This document shows, in pieces, positions 22,927 to 32,900 of a stretch of 64,000 bases of DNA. How positions within the stretch are numbered: position 1 is the first letter of the stretch; every line of letters begins with the position of its first letter. Location of the stretch: positions 3,232,041-3,296,040 of the forward strand of contig NZ_CP028339.1 of the NCBI RefSeq assembly GCF_003030465.1. The letters run 5' to 3'. Position numbers and translations under genes: made by a program. The notes under the pieces were generated by a model. It did no database searches, was not told where the DNA came from, and saw nothing but the letters and a program-made list of their open reading frames with translations. The DNA is from Thauera aromatica K172. GTDB taxonomy: Bacteria > Pseudomonadota > Gammaproteobacteria > Burkholderiales > Rhodocyclaceae.

Positions 22927-24120
22927 TCAGCCCGCGGCGGTGGAAAACCCCAGCGCCAGCATCGTCCCGTCGGGCAGGACGGCCCGGTCGCGCCCGCCCT
23001 GCTTGGCCGCATACATGCGCTGATCGGCGATGCTGACCAGCTTCTGCCAGTCATCGGCGCCATCGGCCAGACACTCGGCGATCCCGATCGACGCGCTCAG
23101 GGCGGCGCCGTCCGGACGCAGGCCGAGCCCCCCGTCCCTGAGCCGCGCCAGAAAGGACGGCAGCTGATCGGCCGGCATTTCCGGCAGGATGACGAGAAAC
23201 TCCTCACCACCCCAGCGCACCAGCACGTCGCCGCGGCGCAGCGTGCGGCGCAGGTGCGCCACCAGCGTGCGCAAGGCCTCGTCGCCGGCATCATGGCCGT
23301 AGCCATCGTTGATCGCCTTGAAACGATCGAGGTCGAGGAACATCACCGTCAGCGGCTTGCCCGCCATCACCGCCAGGCGGAACATCAGCTCCAGCGCCTC
23401 CGCCCCCGAGCGGCGGGAAAACGCACCGGTCAGCGGATCGGTCATCGCCTTTTGCACCAGGCTTTCCATGTAGTGCGACTGGCTCATGCCGGAGAACATC
23501 GCCACGCCCATCATCATCAGCATGAACCACAGCATCGCTCCCTGCTGCTCGAGTGCGAGTTCGGCACCGCTGGCGACCGCACCGATCCCGGCGGCGGCGA
23601 GCACCGGCAGCGAAAACAGCAGCATCTCCAGCGCCGTCAGCGGAAAGATCGCCAGCCCGCCGAGCACGATCGTCGGCATGAACGCATAAAGACGCACCAC
23701 GAGCTGCTGCCAGGGATCGAGCGCGCTGGCATCGATGATCTGCACCGATCCAAGGTAGAACAGCGGCGGCACCAGCAGCATGCACAGCAGCATCGTCATC
23801 GCCTGGGCGTACGGCCGTATCGAGGACAGCTCCCGCGGCCAGGCGAGGATGACGAACACCGCTGCGGAAACGAAGCGCAGCCCGACCAGCGACCACGCCG
23901 TCGCCCCGTCGAACACCCACAGGTCGACCAGCGACCACAGCGGCACCAGCAGGGCGAACAGGGCGCTGATGAACTGCACCCGGGCGATGATCACCGCCGC
24001 GGCGTGGCGGCGGATCGCCGCCGAGCGCCGAAACGGCACCAGCAAGCCCGGAATCTGCTCCAGATTGAGCTGGGTGGGGGCGACGATATGCTGACTGAGG
24101 GTCTTCCACAGGCGGCTCAC
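22927..24120 (-). CDS. Membrane-anchored GGDEF diguanylate cyclase
   Basis: About 397 aa from GTG 24120, which avoids overlap with murB. Five or six hydrophobic helices (from VQFISALFALLVPLWSLVDL to MLWFMLMMMGVAMFSG) precede a GGDEF domain with DPLTGAFSRRSG, FLDLDRFKAINDGYGH and RWGGEEFLV. An RxxD inhibitory site (RRGD) is five residues upstream of GGEEF. Catalytically competent by motifs; the signal sensed by the membrane part is unknown. Confidence 0.88.
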   Translation of the reverse strand: MSRLWKTLSQHIVAPTQLNLEQIPGLLVPFRRSAAIRRHAAAVIIARVQFISALFALLVPLWSLVDLWVFDGATAWSLVGLRFVSAAVFVILAWPRELSSIRPYAQAMTMLLCMLLVPPLFYLGSVQIIDASALDPWQQLVVRLYAFMPTIVLGGLAIFPLTALEMLLFSLPVLAAAGIGAVASGAELALEQQGAMLWFMLMMMGVAMFSGMSQSHYMESLVQKAMTDPLTGAFSRRSGAEALELMFRLAVMAGKPLTVMFLDLDRFKAINDGYGHDAGDEALRTLVAHLRRTLRRGDVLVRWGGEEFLVILPEMPADQLPSFLARLRDGGLGLRPDGAALSASIGIAECLADGADDWQKLVSIADQRMYAAKQGGRDRAVLPDGTMLALGFSTAAG

Positions 24121-24250
24121 AATTTCGTGCCTTTGCAAGAGATGCCGATCGAGGGGGAATGGCCGGGCAAGCGCCCGGTCATGACAGGTGCAGATATTAG
24201 CACCCGCCGCGCATCCGCCCCGGCCCGCCCGCAGACCGCGGACCAGTGGT

Positions 24251-25282
24251 TCAGACGAACACCGGCTCGGGCTCCAGGCGGACGCCGAAGCGGGCCTCGA
24301 CATCGGCGATGATCGCGGCGGCAATGCGCACCACATCGGCACCGGTGGCGCCGCCGCGATTGACCAGGACCAGCGCCTGGCGTTCGAAACAGCCGACCGG
24401 ACCGAGATCGCGTCCTTTCCAGCCGGCCTGTTCGATCAGCCAGCCGGCAGCGAGCTTTTCGCGCCCGTCGGGCTGGGCGTAGTGCGGCAGCGCCGGATGA
24501 GCGGCGAGCAGGCGAGCACACTGCGCCGCCTCCACCACCGGATTCTTGAAGAAGCTGCCGGCGTTGCCGATCCGCGCCGGATCGGGCAGCTTGCGGCAAC
24601 GGATCGCGGCCACCGCATCGGCGATGCCCGACGCATCCGGCAGGGCGGCTCCGCGCGCCGCCAGCTCGCGGGCGACGTCGGCGTAACCGGTCACCGCCTG
24701 CCATGGCCGCGGCAGGCGGAAGCGCACCGCGCTCACCAGCCAGCGCCCCGGCGCGCGCTTGAACACGCTGTCGCGATAGCCGAAGGCACATTCGGAGCGG
24801 GTAAAAACGCGTCGCGCACCACTGTCGAGATTGACCGCGTCGAGCGATTCGAAGCGTTCGGCCAGCTCCACTCCGTAGGCGCCGATGTTCTGGATCGGCG
24901 CTGCACCGACCGTGCCCGGAATCAGCGCCAGGTTCTCCAGCCCCGGCCAGCCTTGTGCCAGCGTCCACCGCACGAAATCGTGCCAGGGCTCGCCCGCCGC
25001 GGCCTCGACGATCCAGGCCGCGGCCGTTTCCGCCACCAGCCGGCGGCCGCCGAGCTCCACTTTCAGCACGTTCCCGGCGAAATCGCCCCGCAGCACCAGG
25101 TTGCTGCCCCCGCCGAGCACCAGGCGCGGCGTATCAGCCCAGCCCGGCATGGCGATCGCCGCATCGAGCTGGGCGAGCGAGTGCAAGTGCAGCAGGCGCG
25201 CCGCCCGTGCCGGCAGGCGAAAGCTGTTGAGCATCGCCAGATCCGCCGCACGGACCCAGCCGGAGCGGGCCGCCGCGCTCAT
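24251..25282 (-). CDS. murB: UDP-N-acetylenolpyruvoylglucosamine reductase
   Basis: Reduces UDP-GlcNAc-enolpyruvate to UDP-MurNAc in peptidoglycan synthesis, using FAD and NADPH. 343 aa. FAD-binding [15 protein letters not shown], then [20 protein letters not shown] and FGYRDSVFK, and the catalytic Ser in [13 protein letters not shown], with the C-terminal Glu in RLEPEPVFV. This is the E. coli-type (type I) MurB. Its ATG overlaps the stop of the upstream PACE-family gene (ATGA). Confidence 0.95.
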   Translation of the reverse strand: MSAAARSGWVRAADLAMLNSFRLPARAARLLHLHSLAQLDAAIAMPGWADTPRLVLGGGSNLVLRGDFAGNVLKVELGGRRLVAETAAAWIVEAAAGEPWHDFVRWTLAQGWPGLENLALIPGTVGAAPIQNIGAYGVELAERFESLDAVNLDSGARRVFTRSECAFGYRDSVFKRAPGRWLVSAVRFRLPRPWQAVTGYADVARELAARGAALPDASGIADAVAAIRCRKLPDPARIGNAGSFFKNPVVEAAQCARLLAAHPALPHYAQPDGREKLAAGWLIEQAGWKGRDLGPVGCFERQALVLVNRGGATGADVVRIAAAIIADVEARFGVRLEPEPVFV

Positions 25283-25785
25283 CGGTGCCCGGGCCCGGCC
25301 GCCGCCGGCCGGGTCCCGTCGACCGGAAACAGGCGGTCGTAGCCGATGTTGAACAGCAGCGCGTAGATCGTATAGGCGATCGCCAATCCGATGTCGGCAA
25401 CCAGGGCCTCCAGCCAGCCCAGGGAAGTCCACGCCACGATGATCGGCAGGGTCAGCAGCAACAGTCCGCCTTCGAAGCCGAGCGCATGCACGCAACGCAA
25501 GCAGAACGGCCGGCGATCGGCGGTGCGCCCGGTCAACCGCCCCTCGAGCCGGTCGAAGCCGCTGTTGTAAGCGCCGTTCCACACTGCGGCCACCAACGCG
25601 AGCGCAGCGAGCAGCCCCAGCGATTCGGCCACCGGAACACCGCTCACCCAGGCGAAAGGCGGCGTGATCAGGGCCAGGCCACCGATTTCGAACAAGGCGA
25701 TCTGCCGCAGGCGGTCGCGCCAGGAGCGCAGCTTCGGGGACGGTGGGGACACAGGCGGACGCCTCCTGCCGGGCGGGGTGGACAT
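25279..25785 (-). CDS. PACE-family efflux transporter (AceI-like)
   Basis: About 168 aa, four TM helices in two tandem bacterial-transmembrane-pair domains. The hallmarks [44 protein letters not shown] and IIVAW match proteobacterial antimicrobial compound efflux proteins, which export biocides such as chlorhexidine and short diamines. The Glu in the first helix (FEIGG), essential in AceI, is present. The N-terminal stretch before SWRDRLRQ is Pro-rich and probably cytosolic. Overlaps murB by 4 nt, so the two are co-translated. Confidence 0.85.
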   Translation of the reverse strand: MSTPPGRRRPPVSPPSPKLRSWRDRLRQIALFEIGGLALITPPFAWVSGVPVAESLGLLAALALVAAVWNGAYNSGFDRLEGRLTGRTADRRPFCLRCVHALGFEGGLLLLTLPIIVAWTSLGWLEALVADIGLAIAYTIYALLFNIGYDRLFPVDGTRPAAAGPGHR

Positions 25786-25840
25786 CGAAGGCGTGTGAAG
25801 ATAGGCCGGCGCACCGCCGAAGGCAAGCATGCCGGCCCGT

Positions 25841-27475
25841 TCAGAAGCTCACCGTGGCCTCGTTCGAGCACACCGTGGTGCCGGTTGCGCAGACCTGGTA
25901 GGTATGGCTTCCCGCCCCTTTCTGGCCGATCGCGTCGCGGTACTCGCCGTCGTTCGGTTCATTCGTGGCGATCGTCGCGCCGTTGCGCCAGATATCGACC
26001 GCGGTGCTCGCTCCGCTCCATTGCAGATCGGCCTGCTGCACGCCCTTGACCTTGCTGCCGGTGGCCGACAGGCTGATCTGGGACGGTGGCGGCGGCGGTT
26101 CGGTACCGGCGCCGAGCGCACGGTGGGCATTGACCCGGCCGTATTTCACCCAGGCGCGGAAGTTCTGCCCGAGCGCGCCGCTCGCGTCCGCCCCGCTCTC
26201 GATCCGGCTGCGCACCTCGGCATTGCTCAGGCCGGGGTTGTAGGCGCGCACCAGCGCCGCCACCCCGGCCACGTGGGGGGCCGCCATCGAGGTGCCGGAC
26301 AGCCAGTTGTAACAGCCTTCCGGGTGGTCGGCGGCGATTCCGCAGCCCGCGTTCGGATAGGCCGACAGGATCTGGTGGCCGGGCGCGGCGACCGAAACCC
26401 AGTTCTTGTCGAAGGTGGAAAAATAGGCCAGGTTGTCGTGGCGGTCGGTGGCCGCGACCGAAATCACTTCGGCAAAGGCGGCCGGGTAGTGGCGGTTCGA
26501 TGCGTAATCGTTGCCGGCCGCCGCCACCAGCACCACTCCCTTGCTCCAGGCGTAGGCGATCGCGTCGCGCTCGGCGTTCGACGGCGAGTAGGGATCGGGG
26601 TCGCTGCCGTAGCTCATGTTGACGACGTGATAACCATTGTCCGCGGCGTAGAGCAGCCCGTCGACCGAGGCGGCAACTTCGCACATGCCGAGGAGCGGGA
26701 ACGACTCGGATGGATACTCATGGCACACCTTGATCGAACCGAACTTCGCGTTCCAGCCCACGCCGGCAGTGCCGATCCCGTTGTTGGTCTCCGCCGCGGC
26801 GATCGCCGCGACGTGGGTGCCGTGCCCGATCAGGTCGGCCGCGGTGCTGCTGCCGGTGAAGTTCTTCTGCTCGAGGCACTTGGTCGCCAGATCGACGTGG
26901 GTGCATTCGACCCCGCTGTCGAGGATCGCGATCCGCACCGTGTCGCTGCCCCGCGTCAGGTCCCACGCTTCGGGGGCGTCGATGTCGGCATCCGCGGTCG
27001 CGGCCATTGTGCCGCCCGTCTCCGGATCGAGCAGCGCCTGTCCGGTATTGTGCAGCCCCCACTGCTGGGTGAAATAGTCGATGTCGAGCGCGTCCGGCGG
27101 ATCACGACCCTCGGTGGGCAGGACCAGCGGGCGGTAGTAGTTGGGCTCGGCGTAGCGCACGTTCGGATTGTGCTGGTAGAAGGCCACCGCCGCCTGCACC
27201 GACCCTGCCGGCACCGCGACCAGTTCGACGCCGATGGCAGCGAAGCGCTTCAGCACCCTGGCGCCGGCGGCAGCATGCGCCTGCGCGACCTCCGCCCCGG
27301 CCAGACCGGGACGGAACGCAACCAGCACCTGATCCGGCGCGAACGGTGGCGGCAGCGAGGCGGCCCCATCCCCATCCCTGCCCCCATCGACCGGCGCCTG
27401 GGCCGCGGCCGGAGCAGTGCCCGCGATCAGGCAGGCGCCGGCCAGGAAGGCGGCAAAACATCTCACTGCGGACAT
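25841..27475 (-). CDS. Secreted subtilisin-like serine protease (S8)
   Basis: 544 aa from ATG 27475, which follows AGGAGG. A signal peptide (MSAVRCFAAFLAGACLIAGT, cleaved after AAA-type residues near 25) and an inhibitor-like propeptide (VLVAFRPGLAG to AEPNYYRP) precede the peptidase domain. Catalytic triad: Asp in IAILDSGVE, His in IGHGTHVAAIAA, Ser in LSGTSMAAPHVAGVAAL, with oxyanion Asn in VAAAGNDYA. A short beta-rich C-terminal domain (about the last 90 residues, ending SNEATVSF) resembles a fibronectin III-like module. Several Cys pairs suggest disulfides outside the cytoplasm. Confidence 0.92.
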   Translation of the reverse strand: MSAVRCFAAFLAGACLIAGTAPAAAQAPVDGGRDGDGAASLPPPFAPDQVLVAFRPGLAGAEVAQAHAAAGARVLKRFAAIGVELVAVPAGSVQAAVAFYQHNPNVRYAEPNYYRPLVLPTEGRDPPDALDIDYFTQQWGLHNTGQALLDPETGGTMAATADADIDAPEAWDLTRGSDTVRIAILDSGVECTHVDLATKCLEQKNFTGSSTAADLIGHGTHVAAIAAAETNNGIGTAGVGWNAKFGSIKVCHEYPSESFPLLGMCEVAASVDGLLYAADNGYHVVNMSYGSDPDPYSPSNAERDAIAYAWSKGVVLVAAAGNDYASNRHYPAAFAEVISVAATDRHDNLAYFSTFDKNWVSVAAPGHQILSAYPNAGCGIAADHPEGCYNWLSGTSMAAPHVAGVAALVRAYNPGLSNAEVRSRIESGADASGALGQNFRAWVKYGRVNAHRALGAGTEPPPPPSQISLSATGSKVKGVQQADLQWSGASTAVDIWRNGATIATNEPNDGEYRDAIGQKGAGSHTYQVCATGTTVCSNEATVSF

Positions 27476-27518
27476 GATTTTCCTCCTGCGCGAGCGGCCC
27501 TGCCTGATGCGCGGGAAG

Positions 27519-27543
27519 CCGCCGGCGCCAGCAGCGCCGGCGG
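27519..27543. repeat. 10-bp stem hairpin in the 5' untranslated region of the protease gene
   Basis: CCGCCGGCGC (27519-27528), loop CAGCA, GCGCCGGCGG (27534-27543), between the predicted promoter and the start codon at 27475. It could modulate translation. Together with the promoter it accounts for most of the 333-nt gene-free stretch 27476-27809; the rest (27640-27809) shows nothing definite. Confidence 0.45.
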
Positions 27544-27601
27544 CAGCGCACGGCGCCTCCGTTGATGGCGCAGCGCCTCGAACTGAAAGCGCGAATGTTT
27601 T

Positions 27602-27631
27602 TTTATAGCGCTCGCCACCGGCGCCCGCCAA
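27602..27631 (-). promoter_or_regulatory. Candidate promoter of the subtilase gene
   Basis: Minus strand TTGGCG (27631-27626), 18-bp spacer, TATAAA (27607-27602), about 127 nt upstream of the protease ATG. The AT-rich -10 stands out in GC-rich surroundings. Confidence 0.5.
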
Positions 27632-27809
27632 GAAAGAAGCGCCCTCGCTCGCCGTGACATTTGCCCCCGCGCCGGCAACACCGGCGCCCTGTTCCGGCAC
27701 GGGGTGGGCGCCGACGGATGCGCACCTCGCCGGCCGTGCTCGAAATGGTTTCAACCGATGAACGCGGGCACGCCGAGGGCGGCCCCGCGTGCGGCGGCGC
27801 CCCCCTTGC

Positions 27810-28751
27810 TCAGCCCGCCGCGATCGTCTGCGCCCACCACAGATACAGCGGAATCCCGAGCAGCAGGTTGAACGGGAAGGTCAGCGCCAGCGCCGCCGCC
27901 ACGCCCAGGGCCGGGTTGGCCTCGGGCACGGCGATCCGCATCGCGGTCGGCGCGGCGATGTAGGACGCGCTGCCGGCGAGCGTCATCATCAGCACCGTGC
28001 CACCCACCCCCAGCCCCATCACCTGTGCCACCCCCCAGCCGGCGAGCGCCAGCAGCGGCGGCAAGGCCAGCCCGCAGGCGACCAGGAAGAAGCCGGCGCG
28101 GCGCAGGTCGGGCAGGCGGTCGGCGGCGATCAGCCCCATCTCGAGCAGGAACAGGCACAGCGCGCCCTTGAACAGATCGACGAAGAGCGGCGACAGCGGC
28201 TCGACCCCCTGCGGGCCGGCGAGCCAGCCGATGAGAATGCCGCCGCCGAGCAGCAGCACGCTCTTGTTGGCGAACACCTCATGCACCAGCGCGCCGGCAG
28301 CGGAGCGGCCATCGGCCGACTTCACTCCCCAGCGGGCGATCAGGGTGGCGACGATCAGCGCCGGCGCTTCCATCAGCGCCGCCAGCAGCGCGAGGTGGCC
28401 TTCGACCTCGATCCCGCGTCCGCCCAGCACCGCCGCGCCGACGGCGAAGGTGACGATGCTCACCGAGCCGTAGTGCGCTGCCAGCGAGGCCGCATCGGCA
28501 CGGCCGAAACGCAGCCGGAAGAGCGGGAACACCAGCAGCGGAATCGCCACACCGAGACCGATCGCCAGCAGCGCATCGAGCCACAGGGTGGCGCTTTCCG
28601 AGCGCGCGATCTCGACCCCGCCTTTGAGGCCGATCGCCAGCAGCAGGTAGATCGACAAGGTCTCGAACACCGCGCTCGGCAGGCGCAGGCCGCTGCGCGC
28701 GAGCGAGGCGACCGCGCCGAGGGCGAAGAAGAAGGGAACGGCATCGACCAT
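27810..28751 (-). CDS. SbtA-like sodium-dependent bicarbonate transport family permease
   Basis: About 313 aa, roughly ten hydrophobic helices in two inverted halves. Blocks such as LSIYLLLAIGLKGGVE, AAHYGSVSIVTFAVG, ALMEAPALIVA, CLFLLEMGLIA and LAGSASYIAAPTAMR are those of the SbtA/DUF897 family; cyanobacterial SbtA is a Na+-HCO3- symporter. In heterotrophs the substrate is unproved. ATG 28751 is preferred to the in-frame start at 28790. Divergent to a LysR-type gene, which probably regulates it. Confidence 0.82.
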   Translation of the reverse strand: MVDAVPFFFALGAVASLARSGLRLPSAVFETLSIYLLLAIGLKGGVEIARSESATLWLDALLAIGLGVAIPLLVFPLFRLRFGRADAASLAAHYGSVSIVTFAVGAAVLGGRGIEVEGHLALLAALMEAPALIVATLIARWGVKSADGRSAAGALVHEVFANKSVLLLGGGILIGWLAGPQGVEPLSPLFVDLFKGALCLFLLEMGLIAADRLPDLRRAGFFLVACGLALPPLLALAGWGVAQVMGLGVGGTVLMMTLAGSASYIAAPTAMRIAVPEANPALGVAAALALTFPFNLLLGIPLYLWWAQTIAAG

Positions 28752-28891
28752 GGTGTGCTTTCCGGGCCAGGCATGCGCGCCCGGGCGCACATGCGGAGTT
28801 ATTCACAAGAGGGCGAAGCCGCGCGGCTTCGGGCGGAGGCATTCTGCCGCAGCGAAAACATTTAAAAAAATGATTTATTTTTTAGGTTTAG

Positions 28892-28907
28892 ATAGATTTA
28901 TATCTAT
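28892..28907. promoter_or_regulatory. Palindromic operator candidate between the permease and the LysR gene
   Basis: ATAGAT-TTAT-ATCTAT, a 6-bp inverted repeat fitting the T-N11-A rule of LysR-type binding sites, in a conspicuously AT-rich intergenic stretch (28855-28910). It lies 37 nt before the LysR gene start. Confidence 0.5.
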
Positions 28908-28943
28908 GCGAATACCCGCCCCCGCGCTCCCGAGGATCGCACG

Positions 28944-29873
28944 ATGCGCCTGACCTTCCACCAGCTCCGCCTCCTGCTCGCCGTCTCCCGCGAAGGCGGA
29001 GTGTCGCGCGCCGCCCAGCGCCTGCACCTGGCCCAGCCGACGCTGTCGGCCCAGCTGCGCCAGCTCGCCGACCAGGTCGGACTGGCGCTGTTCGAGCGCG
29101 TCGGCCGCCGCCTGCACCTGACCGCCGCCGGGGAAGCGGTGGTCGACACCGCGCTGCGCATCGAGCAGGAGTTGGAGAGCCTCGACGAAACCCTCGCCCA
29201 GCTGCGCGGCGACGTCGTCGGCCGGCTGCGGCTGGCGGTGGTGAGCACCGCGGAGACCTTCATTCCCCGCCTGCTCGGCGACTTCCGCCGCGAGCGCCCG
29301 GCGGTCGAGGTGTCGCTGGTGGTGCTCAACCGCGACGCGGTGATCCGCCGCCTCGCCGACAACCGCGACGACCTCTACATCATGAGCCGCCCGCCCGATG
29401 CGCCGCCGGTGCTCGCCACCCCCTTCCTCGCCAACCCGCTGGTAGTCATCGCCGCCGCCGATCATCCGCTGGCCGCCCGCGCGGCGGTGCCGATCGCGGC
29501 GCTGGAGAAGGAGGAGTTCGTCCTTCGCGAGCCCGGCTCGGGCACCCGCCAGGCCGCCGAGCACTTCTTCGCCGGCCGCGGCCTGGCGCTGCGCCCGCGC
29601 CTCGAGCTGGGCAGCAACGAAGCGGTCAAGCAGGCGGTGGCAGGCGGCCTGGGGCTGTCGCTGCTGTCGGCCTACGCGCTCGCCCACGCCGTGGACGAAG
29701 GCATCGCCGTGCTGCGGGTCGAGGACACCCCGGTGCTGACCCACTGGCAGGTGGTCCATCCCAGCGGCAAGCGCCTGACGCCGCTCGCCGACGCCTTCCT
29801 GCGCTTTCTGCAGGAACGTGCGCCGGAATTGAACCGCGCGGCACAGGCCCGCCTCGCCGCCGCCCGCCACTGA
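28944..29873 (+). CDS. LysR-family transcriptional regulator
   Basis: 309 aa. N-terminal winged HTH begins MRLTFHQLRLLLAVSREGGV with SRAAQRLHLAQPTLSAQLRQ as recognition region, followed by the substrate-binding domain (from about residue 90, VVGRLRLAVVSTAETFIPRL). Sequence is of the CbbR/CynR-like branch, and it faces an SbtA-like permease, so a link to inorganic carbon supply is an attractive inference. The effector is unknown. Confidence 0.88.
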   Translation: MRLTFHQLRLLLAVSREGGVSRAAQRLHLAQPTLSAQLRQLADQVGLALFERVGRRLHLTAAGEAVVDTALRIEQELESLDETLAQLRGDVVGRLRLAVVSTAETFIPRLLGDFRRERPAVEVSLVVLNRDAVIRRLADNRDDLYIMSRPPDAPPVLATPFLANPLVVIAAADHPLAARAAVPIAALEKEEFVLREPGSGTRQAAEHFFAGRGLALRPRLELGSNEAVKQAVAGGLGLSLLSAYALAHAVDEGIAVLRVEDTPVLTHWQVVHPSGKRLTPLADAFLRFLQERAPELNRAAQARLAAARH

Positions 29874-29930
29874 GCTCGCGCCCCCTGCGCAGCGCCCCCG
29901 TTATGGCGGCGGGGGTGTGCGCCGCTGCGT

Positions 29931-32900
29931 TCAGCGCACGATGCGCCCGTGGGCGGTCCGCACCCCCTCGGCCGCCGGGACCGCGCCCGCCGCCTGCGGA
30001 GCGGCGGCCTCTCCGGCGGGCGCCTCCAGTGGCGGCGGCAGGCAGGCGGGCCCGGCCGCGGGCTCGAGGTGAGGCAGCAGCATCGGCCCCATCGACTTCA
30101 GGATCTGCACCGGCAAGCCCGAAGTGAAGCGATAACGCGCCGCGTCGGGGCCGATGACGTAGGCGGTGAGAGTGCCGAAATGGTGCGGCCCCAGGTAGAA
30201 CACGAAGGTGGCGGTGCGGTTCAGCGCCAGCCCGGGGCGGCCGCGGACGACGATGCGGTTGTCGCCGGTGCCGGTCTTGCCGCCGAGCGCCAGCTCGCTG
30301 CCGTCGGCCAGGCGGAAGGCCCCGGCGAGGCGGCGTGCAGTGCCGCCCTCGACCACCTCCGACAAAGCGTGGCGCAGCGCCTGCGCCACTTCCACCGCCA
30401 TCACCCGCTCGCCCTCGGCCGGGCGCACCGCGAGCGCGGTCTCGTAGGGCGTGTCGGCCGCGAAACGCACGCGGTCGATGCGCCGCGTCGGCAGACGCAC
30501 GCCGTCGTTGGCGATGATCCCCATCAGTTCGGCGAGCGCTCCCGGGCGATCGCCCGAGCTGCCCAGCGCGGTGGCGAGCGAAGGCACGAGGTGGCCGAAG
30601 GGGTAGCCGAGCCGGGCCCAGCGCCGGTGGATCTCGAGAAAGGCCTCGACCTCGAGCATGGTGAAGATGCGCGAGTCCTGCGCACTCTTGACCCGGGTGC
30701 GGAACAGCCAGCGGTACACCGCCTGGCGCTCGTCCGCGCTCGCCGCCACGACCTCGGCGAAGGTCGCCTCCGGGTGCCGCAGCAGGTAGCCCACCAGCCA
30801 CAGTTCGAGCGGATGGACGCGCGCGACATAGCCGCGGTCGGGCAGATCGAAAGCCTCGGGCGCATGGCGGGCATAGAGCTGGGCGAGCCGTGCCGCAGTC
30901 GGCGGCGGCCCGTCCACGCGCGCGGCGAGGAAAGCGGCGAGCGCGGCCGGCGGCGCTTCCGGTTCGAGGTAGCGGAAGACCGCGGCGAGGCGGTCGTCGC
31001 CCGGGCGCAGGCCGTCGAGCAGCATCGAGCGCGCCTCCTCCGCCCCTTTGTCCTGGTACTTGTACCAGAAGCGGCGCAGGAAGACCTGGCCCTCGCGATC
31101 GGCGAAGCGGGCGAGGTATTCCTCGCGCCGCGGGTCCTGGCGGTCTTCGAGCAGGCGCGCGCTGCTGCCCGGCACCTGGTACATGGTGTGGCGCACGAGT
31201 TCGCGCATCAGGCGCACGAACGGCAGGTTGATCGAAGCCTGCAGCGCTTCGCGCACGGTCGGCACGCGGCCGTTGTCGGTGTCGTTGAAGTTGCCGAACA
31301 CGTGCACGCCGCCGCCGGTGAAGAAGCGCTCCCCCGGATTGGCCGAAAAGCGCCGTTCGAGCGCGGCTTCGAGCATCGCCGGCAGGCTGCGGTCGGCGGC
31401 CGCGGCGAGATGCTCCACGGCCCAGCGCGTCAGGCGGTCGTGGGCGTCGATATTCACCCGGCGCAGCGCCGCCGCATCGAGCGGCGCCAGGCGGGCGTGG
31501 AGTTCGGCGACCAGTTCGAGGTAGGTGGCGAGCACGCGCAGCTTGGCGGTCGAGCCCAGCTCGAGCTTGCTGCCCTCGTTGATGTCGAGCGGCTGGTCGG
31601 TGGTGTCGGTCTGCACCCGCACCCGGTTGCCGCCCGCGGTGCGCTCGACCAGGGTGAAGCTGTAGCGCACCGCATCGAGCGTGGCCGGGTGCAGCAGGCG
31701 CTCGCCGATCAGGCCCTGGCTGCGCGCGAATTCGGCTTCGGACAGGCGGCCGAGGTAGTCGCTGACCGCCTGCTGCAGGCCGCCGTGGAGCGTGCTCGCC
31801 AGTTCGGCGTCGAGGCGGTCGAGGGCGTACAGCGAAGTGTCGAGCAGGCCCGCCAGGCGGGTGCGCACTGCGGTCGTGCCCTTGCCCGGCTGGGCCGGCA
31901 CCAGCGCCGGATCGGCGGCGAGGTCGCGAAAGCGCAGCGGCTGGCCGAGTGCGGCGTCGCGCAGGGCGGGGCCGATCAGGCCGGCGCCGGCGAGCAGGCG
32001 CAGGTGGGCATCGGTACTGCGGGCCAGTTCTTCGCGGCCGTCGGCGAGGTACCACGACGGCCGGCGGTGGGCGATCATCAGCGCCACCACCTGGCGCAGC
32101 GCCTGGCCCTGGGCCATGCGCTGCGTACCTTCGGCCGCAGGCGCGGCGAGCAGCGCATTGACGCGCTCGAAGTCAGCGCCGAACCACACCCACAGGCCGT
32201 CGCCGAGGCCGTTGACCTCGCCGTGGCCGGGGGCGGCCGACAGCGGCACGGTGTTCAGGTAGTCGAGCACCAGGCGGCGGCGCACCGCCAGGGTGTGCTC
32301 GCCTTCGCGGTAAGCGCGCACGCTGGCCGAAGCCATCTGGCGCAGCTTCTCGCGCGCATCGACGGTGATGCCGCCGGGTGAATGGCGGTACTTCTCGATC
32401 TGGGTGGCGAGGGTGCTGCCGCCGGGAGCGTCGAGATCGGCATCGACCATGCGCCCGAGCTGGCCGAGCGCGGCGCGGGCGAAGCGCGCCCAGTCCACCG
32501 CCGGGTTCAGGGTCGGCCGGGCAGGGTCGAGGAGGTCGCGGTTTTCGATGAACAGCAGGGCATCGACGACCACCGCCGGCACCGCCTCGAAGTCGGCATA
32601 CGCGCGGTAGGGATAACGAAACCCGTACAGGAGCTCGCCCCGGCAGTCGGAGACGTCGAGCCCGGCGCGGGTCTTTTCACGATAGGGCGGGAACAGCCCG
32701 GCGCCGCTGTAATCCATCAGCGTCGGGCTGAAGCGCACCTGCTCGACGAGAGCGAAGCCGCGCGCCTGCAGACGTTCGGCAAAGCGCGGCAGCTCGGTGT
32801 AGCCGAGGCGCTGGTCGAACGGGCCGTGGGCGGGGAAGCGGATCGCGGTGCTCGCCCCCGCCATCCGCGCATAGTCCAGACGTGCGGCATAGCGCGCGAT

